44,615 nt of DNA, from positions 1-44,615 of the forward strand of contig CANNRR010000009.1 in NCBI GenBank assembly GCA_947508055.1. The letters run 5' to 3'. This document shows, piece after piece, positions 8,044-18,217 of this stretch. Both the position numbers and the translations under genes were made by a program. Source of the stretch: Burkholderiales bacterium (GTDB lineage Bacteria; Pseudomonadota; Gammaproteobacteria; Burkholderiales; Burkholderiaceae_C). Under the pieces are notes generated by a model. That model did no database searches, was not told the origin of the DNA, and saw only the letters and a program-made list of their open reading frames with translations. How positions within the stretch are numbered: the first letter of the stretch is position 1; every line of letters starts with the position of its first letter.

Positions 8044-9776
8044 GGGTTGCCACGCAAGCGCCGCATGGTTTCTTGCAGGGTTTCGTTGTTCGGGTTCAGT
8101 CCAATACCCTCTTTCCAGACCAAATTTGCCTGGTCGCGTTGCCCCGTTGCCCACAGCACCTCACCAAGGTGCGCCGCAATTTCCGCATCAGGGCGAGTCT
8201 GAAAGGCGCCGGTAAGCAGGCGCAGTGCCTCAGTCGAATTGCCGGAGCGGAATTCAACCCAGGCCAGGCTGTCAATAATGAAGGGATCATTCGGTGCGAA
8301 CCCCAGCGCCTTGCTGATGAGTTCACGAGCCTCCGTCAAGCGTATGTTGCGGTCCGCCAGCGAATAGCCCAGCGCGTTATATGCGTGGTGGTAGTCTGGT
8401 TTTGCCTGCATTACCTTGCGCAACAGAGTTTCCATTTCATCGGGTTTTCCGATTTTTTCGGCGATCATTGCCTGGTCATACACCAGCTCTGAGTCGTCGG
8501 GGTAGCGGTCCACCGCTTCCTTTAGAAGCTGATAGGCGGCAGCGTACTCACGGCTGTCACGCAGCAATTGCACCTCGGCATTGAGTTTGTCCAAGGCGTC
8601 CGATGCCTTCAGTTCTGGGACCGCCCGAATCACCCTGCGTGCTTCATCAATCTTGCCTTGACGGACCAGGATGCCGGCATACCGCCTTTGAACCCGCAAA
8701 GCGTCGGTCGGGCTTTCGATTTTTCCCAGATAGACTTTGGCATCATCGAGTTTCTGCCCTTGTTCTGATACCTGCGCAAGTAACAGATACGCTTGGACCA
8801 AACCGCGACTCATCGTTGCGTCGTGTACCACGCCATCAGACGGTTGACTGAGCGCCACATAGGTCTTGAGCGACGATTCAGCAGTTACCAAATTGGCGTC
8901 CTGAAGTTCCAGCGAACCGCGCATCAGCCAGGCGTCTGGAAAGTCCGGGCTCTCTGTCGTTAATGTTTGGGTTTGTGCATAGGCTTCCGCATAGCGCTGC
9001 GCATTGATCAGGCTGCGCGCATAAGCCATACGGACTTCGGTCGTGGGCTTGTTTGCCAAGTAGTTGCGCACAATGGCCTCTGCTGCTGGTGATTTCGGTC
9101 CTATTAGCACGGTCGCCAGCAAGGCTGGCTCTTCCGAAGCAGGGCTTAGTGCTGCGCCCCGTTGAGCTGCGTCCAGAGCCCCGTCCAAATCCTCAGCCCG
9201 CAATCGCATGGCACCGATGGCGGCCCAGGCGGAAGGGCCGGTAAGGAGGTTAGACAGTTCGGTCGCAAGGGCTTTTTCCACCACGCTGGCAGCCAGCTTC
9301 TTGTCAGTCGTTCGGGCAAAATAGCGGGGCAGCAGGCCGATTGCGGCGGCCCGCTCAGTCGCGGCCAGACCGGCGAGTTCTCGCTTTATGGGTTCCTGCG
9401 CTTCGGTGATCTTGTTAAGCCCGAGCAGAATCTGGAGTTGAAAACGGTTTGCTTCCACGGAGGATGGAAACGCGCGTGCCCAGGTTTGAGCGGCATCCAG
9501 TGCTGCTTCACCGCTGCGTGCGCGTAAGGCAATCTCTACGGCACGCTCGTACAACCTGGAGGAATTGACCTTGCGGGCAGCATTGAGCATCAGCCCGTAG
9601 GCCGAGCCGTTGTCGCCGGACTGCGCCGACATTTCGCTTACCAGCAACTGGTAGAACAATTCACCATCCAGGCCGGAGTTGTCGGGGTTTTCGACGGCGG
9701 GCGAAGCGCTGAACGCACAGCCGCAGGCGAAGGCCGCAACCAGGGCCAGGGTGATGAGTCGGTTGGTTCGTAACAT
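8040..9776 (-). CDS. TPR-repeat lipoprotein
   Basis: A 578-residue protein starting at ATG 9774-9776 (MLRTNRLITLALVAAFACGCAFS), with a lipoprotein signal and a lipobox ending in Cys, so probably anchored in the outer membrane or facing the periplasm. The rest is alpha-helical with many tetratricopeptide units, clearest near the C-terminus (AYNALGYSLADRNIRLTEARELISKAL, AHLGEVLWATGQRDQANLVWKEGI; each quoted in part). TPR proteins are scaffolds and the partner is not known. It is translationally coupled to lolB, suggesting a link to the cell envelope. A longer start at 9815 (MAKGLFV...) is possible but would overlap the mutM start. Confidence 0.85.
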   Translation of the reverse strand: MLRTNRLITLALVAAFACGCAFSASPAVENPDNSGLDGELFYQLLVSEMSAQSGDNGSAYGLMLNAARKVNSSRLYERAVEIALRARSGEAALDAAQTWARAFPSSVEANRFQLQILLGLNKITEAQEPIKRELAGLAATERAAAIGLLPRYFARTTDKKLAASVVEKALATELSNLLTGPSAWAAIGAMRLRAEDLDGALDAAQRGAALSPASEEPALLATVLIGPKSPAAEAIVRNYLANKPTTEVRMAYARSLINAQRYAEAYAQTQTLTTESPDFPDAWLMRGSLELQDANLVTAESSLKTYVALSQPSDGVVHDATMSRGLVQAYLLLAQVSEQGQKLDDAKVYLGKIESPTDALRVQRRYAGILVRQGKIDEARRVIRAVPELKASDALDKLNAEVQLLRDSREYAAAYQLLKEAVDRYPDDSELVYDQAMIAEKIGKPDEMETLLRKVMQAKPDYHHAYNALGYSLADRNIRLTEARELISKALGFAPNDPFIIDSLAWVEFRSGNSTEALRLLTGAFQTRPDAEIAAHLGEVLWATGQRDQANLVWKEGIGLNPNNETLQETMRRLRGNP

Positions 9777-9813
9777 CGGACCATAATAATCCAACACGAA
9801 AAGCCCCTTAGCC

Positions 9814-10629
9814 ATGCCCGAACTCCCAGAAGTTGAAGTGACACGATTGAGTTTCGCCGACCGTATAGCGGGTGCGCGGATCATGGATGTCCGCATTGGC
9901 AAGGCCCTCAGATGGCCCCTGTCTGCAGACCCGGCAAGCTTGTTGGGGCGCCTGGTTCTGGGAGTGCGGCGGCGTGGGAAATACCTGTTGCTGGATCTGG
10001 ACCGCGGTCTTATGCTGGTTCATCTGGGTATGTCGGGCAGCCTGTCTTTTGTTCTCCGCCCGCCGCAAGCTGGTAAGCATGATCACTTTGACCTGGTCAC
10101 CACGCAAGGCGTTTTGCGCTTGAATGATCCGCGCCGCTTTGGCGCCGTGGTCTATGCGCAGGGGGAGCAGGATTCGGTGGCCCAGAAGTTGCTGGGAAAG
10201 TTGGGTATGGAGCCGCTGGGTGCGGGCTTTGACCTGCAGCTGTTTCAGAGCGGGCTGGCGCGGCGCCGGGCGCCCATAAAACAGGTTTTGCTGGCGGGGG
10301 ACTTGGTGGTGGGGGTGGGTAACATTTATGCTTCCGAGGCACTATTTTTGTCAGGCATTCGGCCAACAACGGCTGCATTTAAGTTGAGTCGCCCGCGGGG
10401 GCGCCACCTGCACCAGGCGATTCGCGACGTGTTGGGGCGGGCGGTGGAAAAAGGCGGCAGTACCCTGCGCAACTTTTCCAATGCGAACGGTGAGGAAGGA
10501 CATTTTCAGCTGGAGTCTATGGTCTACGGCCGGGCCGGGCAGCCTTGCAAAGTCTGCGAGACGCCCATCCGGGTGATCCGTCAGGGTCAGCGCTCGACTT
10601 TTTTCTGTGCCCAGTGCCAAAAACCCTGA
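9814..10629 (+). CDS. mutM: Formamidopyrimidine-DNA glycosylase (Fpg)
   Basis: MutM removes 8-oxoguanine and formamidopyrimidines and cuts the abasic site by beta,delta-elimination. The mature N-terminus PELPEVEV holds the catalytic Pro and Glu. Further motifs are [10 protein letters not shown] (conserved Lys), [15 protein letters not shown] and [14 protein letters not shown]. The C-terminal zinc finger is [24 protein letters not shown]. At 271 residues it has the family length. It heads a plus-strand run that ends with mutY, so both proteins that act on 8-oxoguanine lie together. Confidence 0.97.
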   Translation: MPELPEVEVTRLSFADRIAGARIMDVRIGKALRWPLSADPASLLGRLVLGVRRRGKYLLLDLDRGLMLVHLGMSGSLSFVLRPPQAGKHDHFDLVTTQGVLRLNDPRRFGAVVYAQGEQDSVAQKLLGKLGMEPLGAGFDLQLFQSGLARRRAPIKQVLLAGDLVVGVGNIYASEALFLSGIRPTTAAFKLSRPRGRHLHQAIRDVLGRAVEKGGSTLRNFSNANGEEGHFQLESMVYGRAGQPCKVCETPIRVIRQGQRSTFFCAQCQKP

Positions 10630-10680
10630 ATGCGTTCAAGCCGGTGCAGTGATATATTGGACAGCCAGACGGGAGCCCCC

Positions 10681-12636
10681 TTGACTACTTCATTTAACGA
10701 ACAATTTGACCAGCTCGGCACATGGCGCAGGGAATTCGCGTTGCGGTTGAAATTGCTTTCCGAGTGGATGAAGGACAACGAACTGCTGGATGCAGCGGTT
10801 GAGGAGCGACTGCGCCGGTTGGGTACCCAGGTTCGATCCGACAAGGTGATGGTGGCCTTCGTGGCCGAGTTCTCGCGCGGCAAGTCGGAGATGATCAACG
10901 CGGTTTTTTTTGCGGGCTATGGCCGCCGCATCATGCCCGCCAGCGCAGGACGCACCACCATGTGCCCTACGGAAATGGGTTACGACGCCGATGTACCGCC
11001 CTGCTTGCGTCTATTGCCCATTGAGAGCCGACTGGAGCCTCAGGCCCTCATGGAATGGCGCATGGTTCCCGAAAAGTGGACGCGCATTGATCTGGATGTA
11101 AACAATCCGCAACAGTTGGCATCGGCTCTGGAAAAAGTCGCGGAAACCCGCAAGGTGACGCAGGATGAAGCCCGGGCTTTGGGCTTTTGGCACAGCCAGG
11201 CGCCCGAAGACAACCCGATGGTCGATGCGCAAGGCATGGTGGAGGTGCCCAAATGGCGTCACGCGTTGATCAATATCGCTCACCCCTTACTCAAGCAGGG
11301 GCTGGTCATTTTGGATACGCCCGGCCTGAACGCCATTGGCGCTGAGCCCGAATTGACCGTCAGTTTGATCCCGCAGGCGCATGCAGTCGTGTTCATTTTG
11401 GGGGCGGATACGGGAGTCACCAAATCGGACCTTGCCATTTGGCGTGAGCATTTGGCAACGGAAACCGATACCGCAGAAACTCGTCTGATCGTATTGAACA
11501 AGATTGACACGCTGTGGGACGACCTCAGCACTGCGGCGCAGATTGAAGCTCAAATTGAACGCCAAAAAGCGAGTACGGCAGAAATCTTGGGTGTTCCGCA
11601 GGACCGGGTTATCGCCGTTTCAGCGCAAAAGGGCCTGGTTGCGAAAGTCACGAACGACGAGAAATTGCTGCAGCGCAGTTGCTTGCCGTTGCTGGAAGAT
11701 GCACTGGGCCGCGGCATGATGGGCAAGCGCCAGCGCATTCTTGGTAACGCCATGGCGGTGGGCATCACCGACTTGCGTGCCGAAACAGCCCGTGTCATCA
11801 ACATTCGCAAGCGCGACCTGACCGAGCAGATGATGGAGCTCAAAGGCTTGCAGGGAAAAAATGCGGTGGTGATCAAACACATGCGTTCGCGCATCTCGCA
11901 AGAGCAAGCCGAGTTTGACCTTGGCGGTGCCAAAATTCACGCCGTGCGCTCGGTTCATCTGAAATTACTTCGCGAAGTATTTGGCATTCTTGGTTCCACC
12001 ACGCTGAAGAAGGAAATGTCCCAGCTCAGTGGTCGTCTGCTGGAAAAAGGCCTCAAACTGGGGGTCAAGCGGGCCTATGGCGAGACCTTCGATCGCCTGC
12101 GTACCAACCTTAAAAAGGTGCAAACCTTGTGTGGCGAGATTCAGGCCATGCTGGGTGGCACCTTCCGCCAACTCAACGGCGAATACGGCTTCTCATTGCA
12201 GGCTCCCTCAGAGCCGCAAATGGCGCAGTATGTGACCGATCTGGATATGGTCGAGCGCAGTCACATCCAGTACCTTGGCATTGGTAACGCCTTCAAGCTC
12301 GCACAACCTGATTTTGCAGATCGCTTGGTGCGTGCGTTGTCCACGCGGCTACGCAGCGTCCATGAAATGGCGCTGGCTGATGTGGAGTTGTGGAGCAAGT
12401 CAGCGGCTGCACAATTGGATGCCCAGTTGCGTGAGCGCCGCCGTAACTTCAGCCGGCGCATCGAAGCCATTGACCGTATCCAGCAGGCCGCTGGCGGTCT
12501 GGAAGACCGTATACAGGATATCGATCAGCAGGAGGCGGCATTGAGCCATGTTGAGCTCAAGCTGACTGAGCTGACCGATTACCTGATCGCGGTTAATCAA
12601 CCCATCAGCACACCTGTAGACATTGAGTTCGCCTGA
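10681..12636 (+). CDS. Dynamin-like GTPase
   Basis: A large GTPase of about 651 residues. I prefer the TTG at 10681 (MTTSFNEQFDQLGTW) because GGGAG lies 5 bases before it; an ATG at 10630 directly abuts the mutM stop without a ribosome site. GTPase motifs are AEFSRGKSEMIN (P-loop, with Ala in place of the first Gly), LDTPGLNA (G3) and LNKIDTLWDD (G4). A long helical region follows, with coiled-coil-like stretches around RKRDLTEQMMELKGLQ and near the C-terminus (RIQDIDQQEAALSHVELKL). No membrane segment is evident. Bacterial dynamin relatives remodel membranes or bind at damage sites, but the role here is unknown. It sits tightly between mutM and mutY (2 bases before mutY). Confidence 0.83.
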   Translation: MTTSFNEQFDQLGTWRREFALRLKLLSEWMKDNELLDAAVEERLRRLGTQVRSDKVMVAFVAEFSRGKSEMINAVFFAGYGRRIMPASAGRTTMCPTEMGYDADVPPCLRLLPIESRLEPQALMEWRMVPEKWTRIDLDVNNPQQLASALEKVAETRKVTQDEARALGFWHSQAPEDNPMVDAQGMVEVPKWRHALINIAHPLLKQGLVILDTPGLNAIGAEPELTVSLIPQAHAVVFILGADTGVTKSDLAIWREHLATETDTAETRLIVLNKIDTLWDDLSTAAQIEAQIERQKASTAEILGVPQDRVIAVSAQKGLVAKVTNDEKLLQRSCLPLLEDALGRGMMGKRQRILGNAMAVGITDLRAETARVINIRKRDLTEQMMELKGLQGKNAVVIKHMRSRISQEQAEFDLGGAKIHAVRSVHLKLLREVFGILGSTTLKKEMSQLSGRLLEKGLKLGVKRAYGETFDRLRTNLKKVQTLCGEIQAMLGGTFRQLNGEYGFSLQAPSEPQMAQYVTDLDMVERSHIQYLGIGNAFKLAQPDFADRLVRALSTRLRSVHEMALADVELWSKSAAAQLDAQLRERRRNFSRRIEAIDRIQQAAGGLEDRIQDIDQQEAALSHVELKLTELTDYLIAVNQPISTPVDIEFA

Positions 12637-12638
12637 GC

Positions 12639-13703
12639 GTGCCGAAGACTGAGGGCGCTTTTGCGGCGCGGGTGGTGGCGTGGCAAGAGCAACACGGGCG
12701 CAACCACCTTCCGTGGCAAAGCACGCGGGAGCCGTACCGTGTATGGTTGTCCGAAATCATGTTGCAACAAACCCAGGTGGTGATCGTTCTGGGCTACTTT
12801 GATCGCTTTGTTGCGCGCTTACCCGATGTCCAATCTCTGGCCCAGGCCAGTCTGGATGACGTGCTCGGGTTGTGGAGCGGGTTGGGCTACTACAGCCGTG
12901 CCCGCAACCTGCATCGCTGCGCGCAAGATATTGTGGCAATTCACGGTGGCGCCTTTCCTGAGACTGCATCAGCGTTGGAGACCCTGCCCGGCATTGGCCG
13001 CTCTACAGCCGCAGCCATTGCCTCCCTGTGCTTCGGTGAGCGGGTTGCGATACTGGATGCCAATGTCAAGCGGGTCGTCACGCGGGTGCTTGGGTTTGGC
13101 GCCGATCTGGCACTGGTCTCCAATGTGCATGCCCTCTGGGATGCTGCCAGCCTGCTTCTTCCACCGGGGCTTACGGCTGGGACCGACATGCCACGTTATA
13201 CCCAGGGCATGATGGACTTGGGTGCTACCATTTGCACGCCGAAGAAGCCCGACTGTAGCAACTGTCCGGTGCGCCCAGACTGCGCAGCTGCAGCCACCGG
13301 TGACCCCCAGCGCTACCCGGTACGTACGCGCACACTCAGGCGCAGCAGTCAGGCCATCTGGTTGTTGTGGGCACAAACCGATGATGCCGCGGTGTGGTTG
13401 AGCAGGCGGCCTACACCGGGCGTATGGGCGGGCTTGCATTGCCTGCCCCTATTCGATAATGAAGAGGCGCTTGTGATGGCAGTACCGCCTGGTCTGCGCA
13501 AACACCTGCAACCGGTTCCGGCATTCACCCATGTGCTGACTCACAAGGACCTGCATCTGCATTCATGGCGACTGCTGTTGCCTGCACGCGCAGTGAAGAC
13601 TGTTTGGTGGGATGATGGCCGGTGGGTCAATCGGGATGCATGGCCAACTCTGGGCCTGCCTGCGCCGATTCGCAAATTGTTGCAGCAGGAATCGACACGC
13701 TGA
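12639..13703 (+). CDS. mutY: A/G-specific adenine glycosylase
   Basis: MutY removes adenine mispaired with 8-oxoguanine, completing the repair begun by MutM. The start is GTG 12639, 2 bases after the preceding stop. Visible are WLSEIMLQQTQV with the catalytic Glu, the helix-hairpin-helix LPGIGRSTAAAIASL, and LDANVKRVVTR with the catalytic Asp. The [4Fe-4S] cluster ligands are CTPKKPDCSNCPVRPDC (C-x6-C-x2-C-x5-C), followed by a NUDIX-like C-terminal domain that recognises 8-oxoG. At 354 residues the length is normal. Confidence 0.97.
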   Translation: MPKTEGAFAARVVAWQEQHGRNHLPWQSTREPYRVWLSEIMLQQTQVVIVLGYFDRFVARLPDVQSLAQASLDDVLGLWSGLGYYSRARNLHRCAQDIVAIHGGAFPETASALETLPGIGRSTAAAIASLCFGERVAILDANVKRVVTRVLGFGADLALVSNVHALWDAASLLLPPGLTAGTDMPRYTQGMMDLGATICTPKKPDCSNCPVRPDCAAAATGDPQRYPVRTRTLRRSSQAIWLLWAQTDDAAVWLSRRPTPGVWAGLHCLPLFDNEEALVMAVPPGLRKHLQPVPAFTHVLTHKDLHLHSWRLLLPARAVKTVWWDDGRWVNRDAWPTLGLPAPIRKLLQQESTR

Positions 13704-13712
13704 TGGTGCGGT

Positions 13713-14600
13713 TCAGGCGCCGTCGATTTCTCTATGGCGTTTGAGAGTGACCCACTGCGCATCAAAGCGCTGGGCGAGGCGTTCGACCAGATAGACCGAG
13801 CGGTGCTGACCCCCGGTGCATCCAATGGCCACCGTCACATAGCTGCGGTGGTCGCGCGCAAGCGCATCGAGCCAGGTTTCCAAAAAATGTCCAATGTGGT
13901 GCAGCATCAATTCGACGTCGGGTTGTGCTTGCAAAAACTCTGCTACAGGTTGGTCTCGCCCGGTTAGCTGCCTCAACTCCGGTTCGTAATGCGGGTTGGG
14001 CAGCATACGTACGTCAAACATGTAATCGGCATCGGTGGGAACACCGCGTTTGAAGGCGAAGGACTCGAACACCAAGGTTAGCTGCCCTGTTGGCGCCGAT
14101 ATCAAGGCCTTGACATTGGCCTGCAACTGGGATGCACGGATGATGCTGGTGTCCATGACATGCGCCTGACGGCGCAACACTGACAGCAGCTTGCGTTCCA
14201 GCTCGATCGCATCTACCAGTGCACGATGCGCGTCCGGTTCGCCGTGGCCGGTGTCGGTCTGTGACAGCGGGTGCTTACGCCGGGTCTCGGAGTATCGGCG
14301 CACCAGGGTCTCGGTGTTGGCATCCAGAAAAAGTGATTTGATGGCTATGCCGCGTTGGCGCAATGCCTCCAGCTGTTGCGGTACCAGCGGCAGCGAAGTA
14401 GCGCTGCGCACATCCATGGCGATGGCTACACGGTTGGCCAAATGCTTTTGTTCCAGTTCAACAAAAGGCAGTAATAACTCGGGCGGCAGGTTGTCTACGC
14501 AGAAAAAACCGGCGTCTTCCAGCGCGTGCAGCGCCACCGATTTGCCCGAGCCCGACATGCCTGTGATCAGTACGATTTCCATGTTCTTGTTGTTCTGCAT
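13713..14600 (-). CDS. rapZ: RNase adapter protein RapZ (YvcJ family)
   Basis: RapZ is a nucleotide-binding protein. In enteric bacteria it presents the small RNA GlmZ to RNase E and so controls glucosamine-6-phosphate synthase; whether that target exists here is unknown. The P-loop [16 protein letters not shown] is followed by [12 protein letters not shown]. The C-terminal signature is [16 protein letters not shown]. Possible starts are ATG 14600 ([11 protein letters not shown]) and ATG 14582 (MEIVL); neither has a strong ribosome site and I list the longer. It lies directly after recN. Confidence 0.93.
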   Translation of the reverse strand: MQNNKNMEIVLITGMSGSGKSVALHALEDAGFFCVDNLPPELLLPFVELEQKHLANRVAIAMDVRSATSLPLVPQQLEALRQRGIAIKSLFLDANTETLVRRYSETRRKHPLSQTDTGHGEPDAHRALVDAIELERKLLSVLRRQAHVMDTSIIRASQLQANVKALISAPTGQLTLVFESFAFKRGVPTDADYMFDVRMLPNPHYEPELRQLTGRDQPVAEFLQAQPDVELMLHHIGHFLETWLDALARDHRSYVTVAIGCTGGQHRSVYLVERLAQRFDAQWVTLKRHREIDGA

Positions 14601-14604
14601 CGAT

Positions 14605-16254
14605 TCAACTGCCGGATTGCAGCATTTCCTTGGCGTGGGCCAGCGTAGTGCTGGAAAGCTTTTCGCCTCCCAGCATGCGCGCAATTTCCGCAACCCGCTG
14701 CTCGCCCCGTGCCGCTGACACGCTGCTCAGTGTGGTGGTGCCGCTCAACTGTTTTGCGACTACCAGATGGTGGTCCGCGCAGGACGCTACTTGCGGCAAA
14801 TGGGTGACTGCCAACACCTGGCGGTCTGCGCCCAGTTGGTGCATGAGCCGCCCTACGGTTTCGGCCACCGCCCCGCCGACCCCCGAGTCAACCTCGTCAA
14901 AGATCAGGGTTTGGGCGGTGCCTAACTGGCTGGTGGTCACGGCGATCGCCAGTGCCATGCGCGACAACTCGCCGCCAGAGGCCACCTTGCCCACCGGTCG
15001 CGGTGTGCTGCCCGCGTGACCAGCCACCAGAAAACTCACGTCTTCCAGGCCGCTTTGCATGGGTTGTGCACAGGTCTCCAACTGCACCTGAAACTGCCCA
15101 CCTTGCATGCCTAATCCTTGCATTGCCTGGGAGATGGCTTGCGCCAGCAAGGGAGCGGCTTTGGTGCGGGCTTTGGTCAGTGCCTTGGCCTCGTTCATGT
15201 AAGCCGCTTCGGTCTTCGTCTGGACGGTTTGCAGGCCATCCATGTCTGATGCGGCATCCAACTGCGCCAGCTCAGTCCTCCACGTTGCCAACAGCGCAGG
15301 TAAATCGGGTGCCGCACGCTTGTAGCGCCGCGCAAGCGATACCCACAGCGCCATGCGCTGGTCCAACTCAGCCAGGCGCTCGGGGTCGAGTTCGGTGCGA
15401 CGCATATACCCACGTAACGTGTGAACCGTGTCTTCTACTTGTGCCAGGCTTGATGCCAGCACTTCCACCGGGTTCTTGAAATCGCCTTCAAGGTGGGTCT
15501 GGCTTTGCAACTGTTGCAAGGCGTTGTTCAACAGGCGCAGGGCGTTGTTCTCATCATCTTCGAGAATTTGCAAGGCGCATTGTGCTGCGTCCAGCAAGGT
15601 CTGGCCGTTCGACAGGCGGCTGTGGCTGCTTTGCAGTTCGTCCCATTCGTCGGTTTGTGGGTTGAGCTTTTCAAGTTCGCCAATCTGCCAGGCCAGTCGT
15701 TCGCGTTCGCTTTGCAACGAGTCTTGTGCAGCCATTGCCTGGGCCAGTGCGGCTTGTGCCTGACGCCACTCCAGCCACCGCGCACCCACGGCGACGGGGG
15801 AGACCTTGGCATAGGCGTCCAACAGACCGCGCACCGCGTCGGGGCGGGTCAGGCTTTGCCAGGCGTGTTGGCCATGGATGTCCAGCAACTGCTCGCCCAC
15901 CGTGCGCAACTGTTGTGCGGTGGCGGGGCTGCCATTGATCCAGGCGCGGCTCTTGCCAGCCACGTCAACCGTGCGGCGCAGCAACAGCGTGTCGCCGTCA
16001 TCAAAGCCGGTTTCCTGAAGCGTGTCGTGTAGGCTGGCAGGCGTATCAAATTCGGCACTGACCTCTGTGCGGCTGGCCCCTTCGCGAATCACACCGGTGT
16101 CGGCGCGGGCGCCGGTTACCAACTGGAGCGCATCGATCAGGATGGACTTGCCCGCGCCGGTCTCGCCCGTCAGCACCGTGAAGCCGCTGTCAAGATTCAA
16201 CTCCAATTCGCTGACGATTACGAAGTCCCGTAAAACAATACGTTTCAACGCCAT
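14605..16254 (-). CDS. recN: DNA repair protein RecN
   Basis: RecN is an SMC-like ATPase recruited to double-strand breaks. The ATG at 16252-16254 shares a base with the nadK stop (TGATG), giving 549 residues. The N-terminal Walker A is [15 protein letters not shown]. Two long helical arms flank the middle. The C-terminal half has the ABC signature region [14 protein letters not shown] and Walker [14 protein letters not shown], then [17 protein letters not shown]. In many bacteria it belongs to the SOS regulon; I saw no obvious LexA box near it, consistent with expression from the nadK promoter. Confidence 0.96.
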   Translation of the reverse strand: MALKRIVLRDFVIVSELELNLDSGFTVLTGETGAGKSILIDALQLVTGARADTGVIREGASRTEVSAEFDTPASLHDTLQETGFDDGDTLLLRRTVDVAGKSRAWINGSPATAQQLRTVGEQLLDIHGQHAWQSLTRPDAVRGLLDAYAKVSPVAVGARWLEWRQAQAALAQAMAAQDSLQSERERLAWQIGELEKLNPQTDEWDELQSSHSRLSNGQTLLDAAQCALQILEDDENNALRLLNNALQQLQSQTHLEGDFKNPVEVLASSLAQVEDTVHTLRGYMRRTELDPERLAELDQRMALWVSLARRYKRAAPDLPALLATWRTELAQLDAASDMDGLQTVQTKTEAAYMNEAKALTKARTKAAPLLAQAISQAMQGLGMQGGQFQVQLETCAQPMQSGLEDVSFLVAGHAGSTPRPVGKVASGGELSRMALAIAVTTSQLGTAQTLIFDEVDSGVGGAVAETVGRLMHQLGADRQVLAVTHLPQVASCADHHLVVAKQLSGTTTLSSVSAARGEQRVAEIARMLGGEKLSSTTLAHAKEMLQSGS

Positions 16255-17150
16255 CAAGCTACTCCCTCATTCCAATGCAGCTTCTGGCGCAAGGTGTCGA
16301 AATAGGTCCAGCCCTTGGGGTGCAAAAAGCGCACCTGGTACTGCGAACGGGTCACCACGATGCGGTCGCCGTGCATCAGTGACGCCAGGGACTGCATGTC
16401 AAAATTGGCGCTCGCATCCCGGCCAGCTACTATTTCAATAGCAACTTCAGAAGCATTGGCGAGGACGATAGGCCGATTTGACAAAGTATGTGGCGCAATG
16501 GGCACCAGCACCCAGCCTGGAATGGAAGGGTGCATCAAAGGACCACCTGCCGACAGCGAATAGGCGGTTGAGCCGGTAGGCGTGGCAATAATCAAACCAT
16601 CGGCCCGCTGGTTGGCCACAAAGTGGCCATCGACCTCCACGCGTAGTTCCACCATGCCAGCGGTAGCGCCCCGGTTGACCACGACATCGTTCATGGCTTG
16701 GGCAGAAAATACGCAATGCCCGTCGCGCATGACGCGCGCCTGCATCAGGCTGCGGTGGTCTTCTTCATACAAGCCTGCCAGCATGGGCTTCAAGGTGGTC
16801 TGAAAGTTTTCTAGCGGAATGTCGGTGATGAAACCCAGACGACCCTGGTTGATGCCGATTAGTGGCACGCCGTACTGAGCCAGTTGGCGACCAATGCCCA
16901 GCATGGTCCCGTCCCCGCCCACCACCACGCACACATCTGCGGTGCGGCCGATGCCGGGTACATCGGTCGTGGTGTAGTCGCTCAGGCCCATGTTTGCAGC
17001 CGTTTCTGCTTCGACCATAACCTCGCAGCCCTGGTCCATCAGAAAGTGCGCGATGCGCTCCAGCGCCTGGCGCGACGAAGCACCGGTTGCGCCGCTCGAG
17101 ACAGCCTGGTATTTGCCGATAAGGGCCACGTTTCGGAAATGGGTCTGCAT
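16254..17150 (-). CDS. nadK: NAD kinase
   Basis: NadK phosphorylates NAD to NADP. The start is ATG 17148-17150 ([15 protein letters not shown]); a TTG six bases upstream is also in frame. The 298-residue protein carries [16 protein letters not shown] (the GGDGT motif), NDVVVNRG, and the second conserved domain [16 protein letters not shown]. It is coupled to recN by overlapping stop and start. It is divergent from hrcA with only 28 bases between the start codons, so both promoters must lie partly inside the opposing gene. Confidence 0.96.
   Translation of the reverse strand: MQTHFRNVALIGKYQAVSSGATGASSRQALERIAHFLMDQGCEVMVEAETAANMGLSDYTTTDVPGIGRTADVCVVVGGDGTMLGIGRQLAQYGVPLIGINQGRLGFITDIPLENFQTTLKPMLAGLYEEDHRSLMQARVMRDGHCVFSAQAMNDVVVNRGATAGMVELRVEVDGHFVANQRADGLIIATPTGSTAYSLSAGGPLMHPSIPGWVLVPIAPHTLSNRPIVLANASEVAIEIVAGRDASANFDMQSLASLMHGDRIVVTRSQYQVRFLHPKGWTYFDTLRQKLHWNEGVA
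16426..16442 (-). repeat. 17-nt motif GCTAT-N7-GTAGC, copy 3
   Basis: On the minus strand it reads GCTATTGAAATAGTAGC and encodes AIEIVA in the C-terminal half of NadK. It belongs to the same dispersed palindrome family as copies at 3901, 7982, 20108, 24019 and 41039. Confidence 0.5.
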
Positions 17151-17178
17151 TGTCAAATTACATCACTAAAATGTGCCG

Positions 17179-18183
17179 ATGCTCGATGAACGTTCCAAGT
17201 TGTTGTTGAAAGCGCTGGTAGAACGCTACATCGCCGATGGTCAGCCCATTGGCAGTCGCACGTTGTCAAAGGCGTCTGGTCTGGAACTGTCACCGGCCAC
17301 TATCCGCAATGTGATGTCTGACCTGGAAGAGCTAGGCCTCATAGTCAGCCCACATACATCGGCCGGGCGCATACCCACCGCGCGAGGCTACCGCTTGTTT
17401 GTCGACACCATGCTCACCGTGCACCCTAGCCAGTACGGCTCGCACAGCCTGGCGCCGGATCAACCGCAAAAGGTGATGTCCAACGCGGCCAATTTACTCT
17501 CCAACCTGTCACAGTTTGTCGGCGTGGTGATAGCGCCCAAGCGCACGTCGGTGTTTCGGCACATTGAGTTTTTGCGGCTCTCGGAGCGCCGCGTACTGGT
17601 CATCATCGTGTCGCCCGATGGGGACGTGCAAAACCGCGTCATCTTTACCGAGATGGATTACTCACAATCGCAACTGGTTGAGGCCGCCAATTTTCTCAAC
17701 AGCCACTACGTGGGCATGGACATCGACAACGTGCGTGAGCGACTACAGGGTGAAGTGGAGTCCCTGCGGTCCGAAATTGCCACGCTCATGCAGGCTGCAG
17801 TCACGGTTAGTTCTGAGGCCATTACTGAGTCGCAGGACGAGGTCATCATCTCGGGTGAGCGCAACCTGTTGTCGGTGTCCGATTTTTCCAGCGACATGGG
17901 ACACTTGCGCCGAGCGTTTGAGCTGTTTGAGCAAAAGGCCCAGTTGATGCGCCTGATGGACATCGCCGGCCAGGCCGAAGGCGTGCGCATCTTCATCGGC
18001 GGCGAAAGCCAGGTGGTGCCGTTTGAAGATCTGTCCATCGTCACCAGTCCGTATGAGGTGGACGGCAAGGTGGTGGGCACCCTGGGCGTCATCGGCCCCA
18101 CGCGCATGGCCTATGACCGAATGATCCAAATTGTCGACATTACGTCCAAATTGGTGAGTAACGCGCTGAGTCATCACAAGTAA
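17179..18183 (+). CDS. hrcA: Heat-inducible transcription repressor HrcA
   Basis: HrcA binds CIRCE operators and represses groESL and dnaK operons, with GroEL as its folding co-factor. I start at ATG 17179 ([18 protein letters not shown]), giving 334 residues; an in-frame GTG at 17173 is possible. The N-terminal winged helix contains [26 protein letters not shown]. The inserted GAF-like domain has [18 protein letters not shown], and the C-terminal part [15 protein letters not shown] found no CIRCE element (TTAGCACTC-N9-GAGTGCTAA) in the window, so it seems not to regulate itself through one here. Confidence 0.96.
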   Translation: MLDERSKLLLKALVERYIADGQPIGSRTLSKASGLELSPATIRNVMSDLEELGLIVSPHTSAGRIPTARGYRLFVDTMLTVHPSQYGSHSLAPDQPQKVMSNAANLLSNLSQFVGVVIAPKRTSVFRHIEFLRLSERRVLVIIVSPDGDVQNRVIFTEMDYSQSQLVEAANFLNSHYVGMDIDNVRERLQGEVESLRSEIATLMQAAVTVSSEAITESQDEVIISGERNLLSVSDFSSDMGHLRRAFELFEQKAQLMRLMDIAGQAEGVRIFIGGESQVVPFEDLSIVTSPYEVDGKVVGTLGVIGPTRMAYDRMIQIVDITSKLVSNALSHHK

Positions 18184-18199
18184 CCCCTGCCAGGGCCAT

Positions 18200-18205
18200 T
18201 ACAAT
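18200..18205 (+). promoter_or_regulatory. Possible -10 box of the intron-bearing tRNA
   Basis: TACAAT lies 12 bases before the first base of the tRNA, the expected distance for a start just upstream. No good -35 box is present at 16-18 bases, so this is weak. The gene may also be read from the hrcA transcript, whose stop is 17 bases upstream of the box. Confidence 0.35.
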
Positions 18206-18217
18206 CCTCGCTGGTTC

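Noticed and set aside
17060-17179. CIRCE operator upstream of hrcA
   Set aside because: No TTAGCACTC/GAGTGCTAA inverted repeat is present here or elsewhere that I could see.
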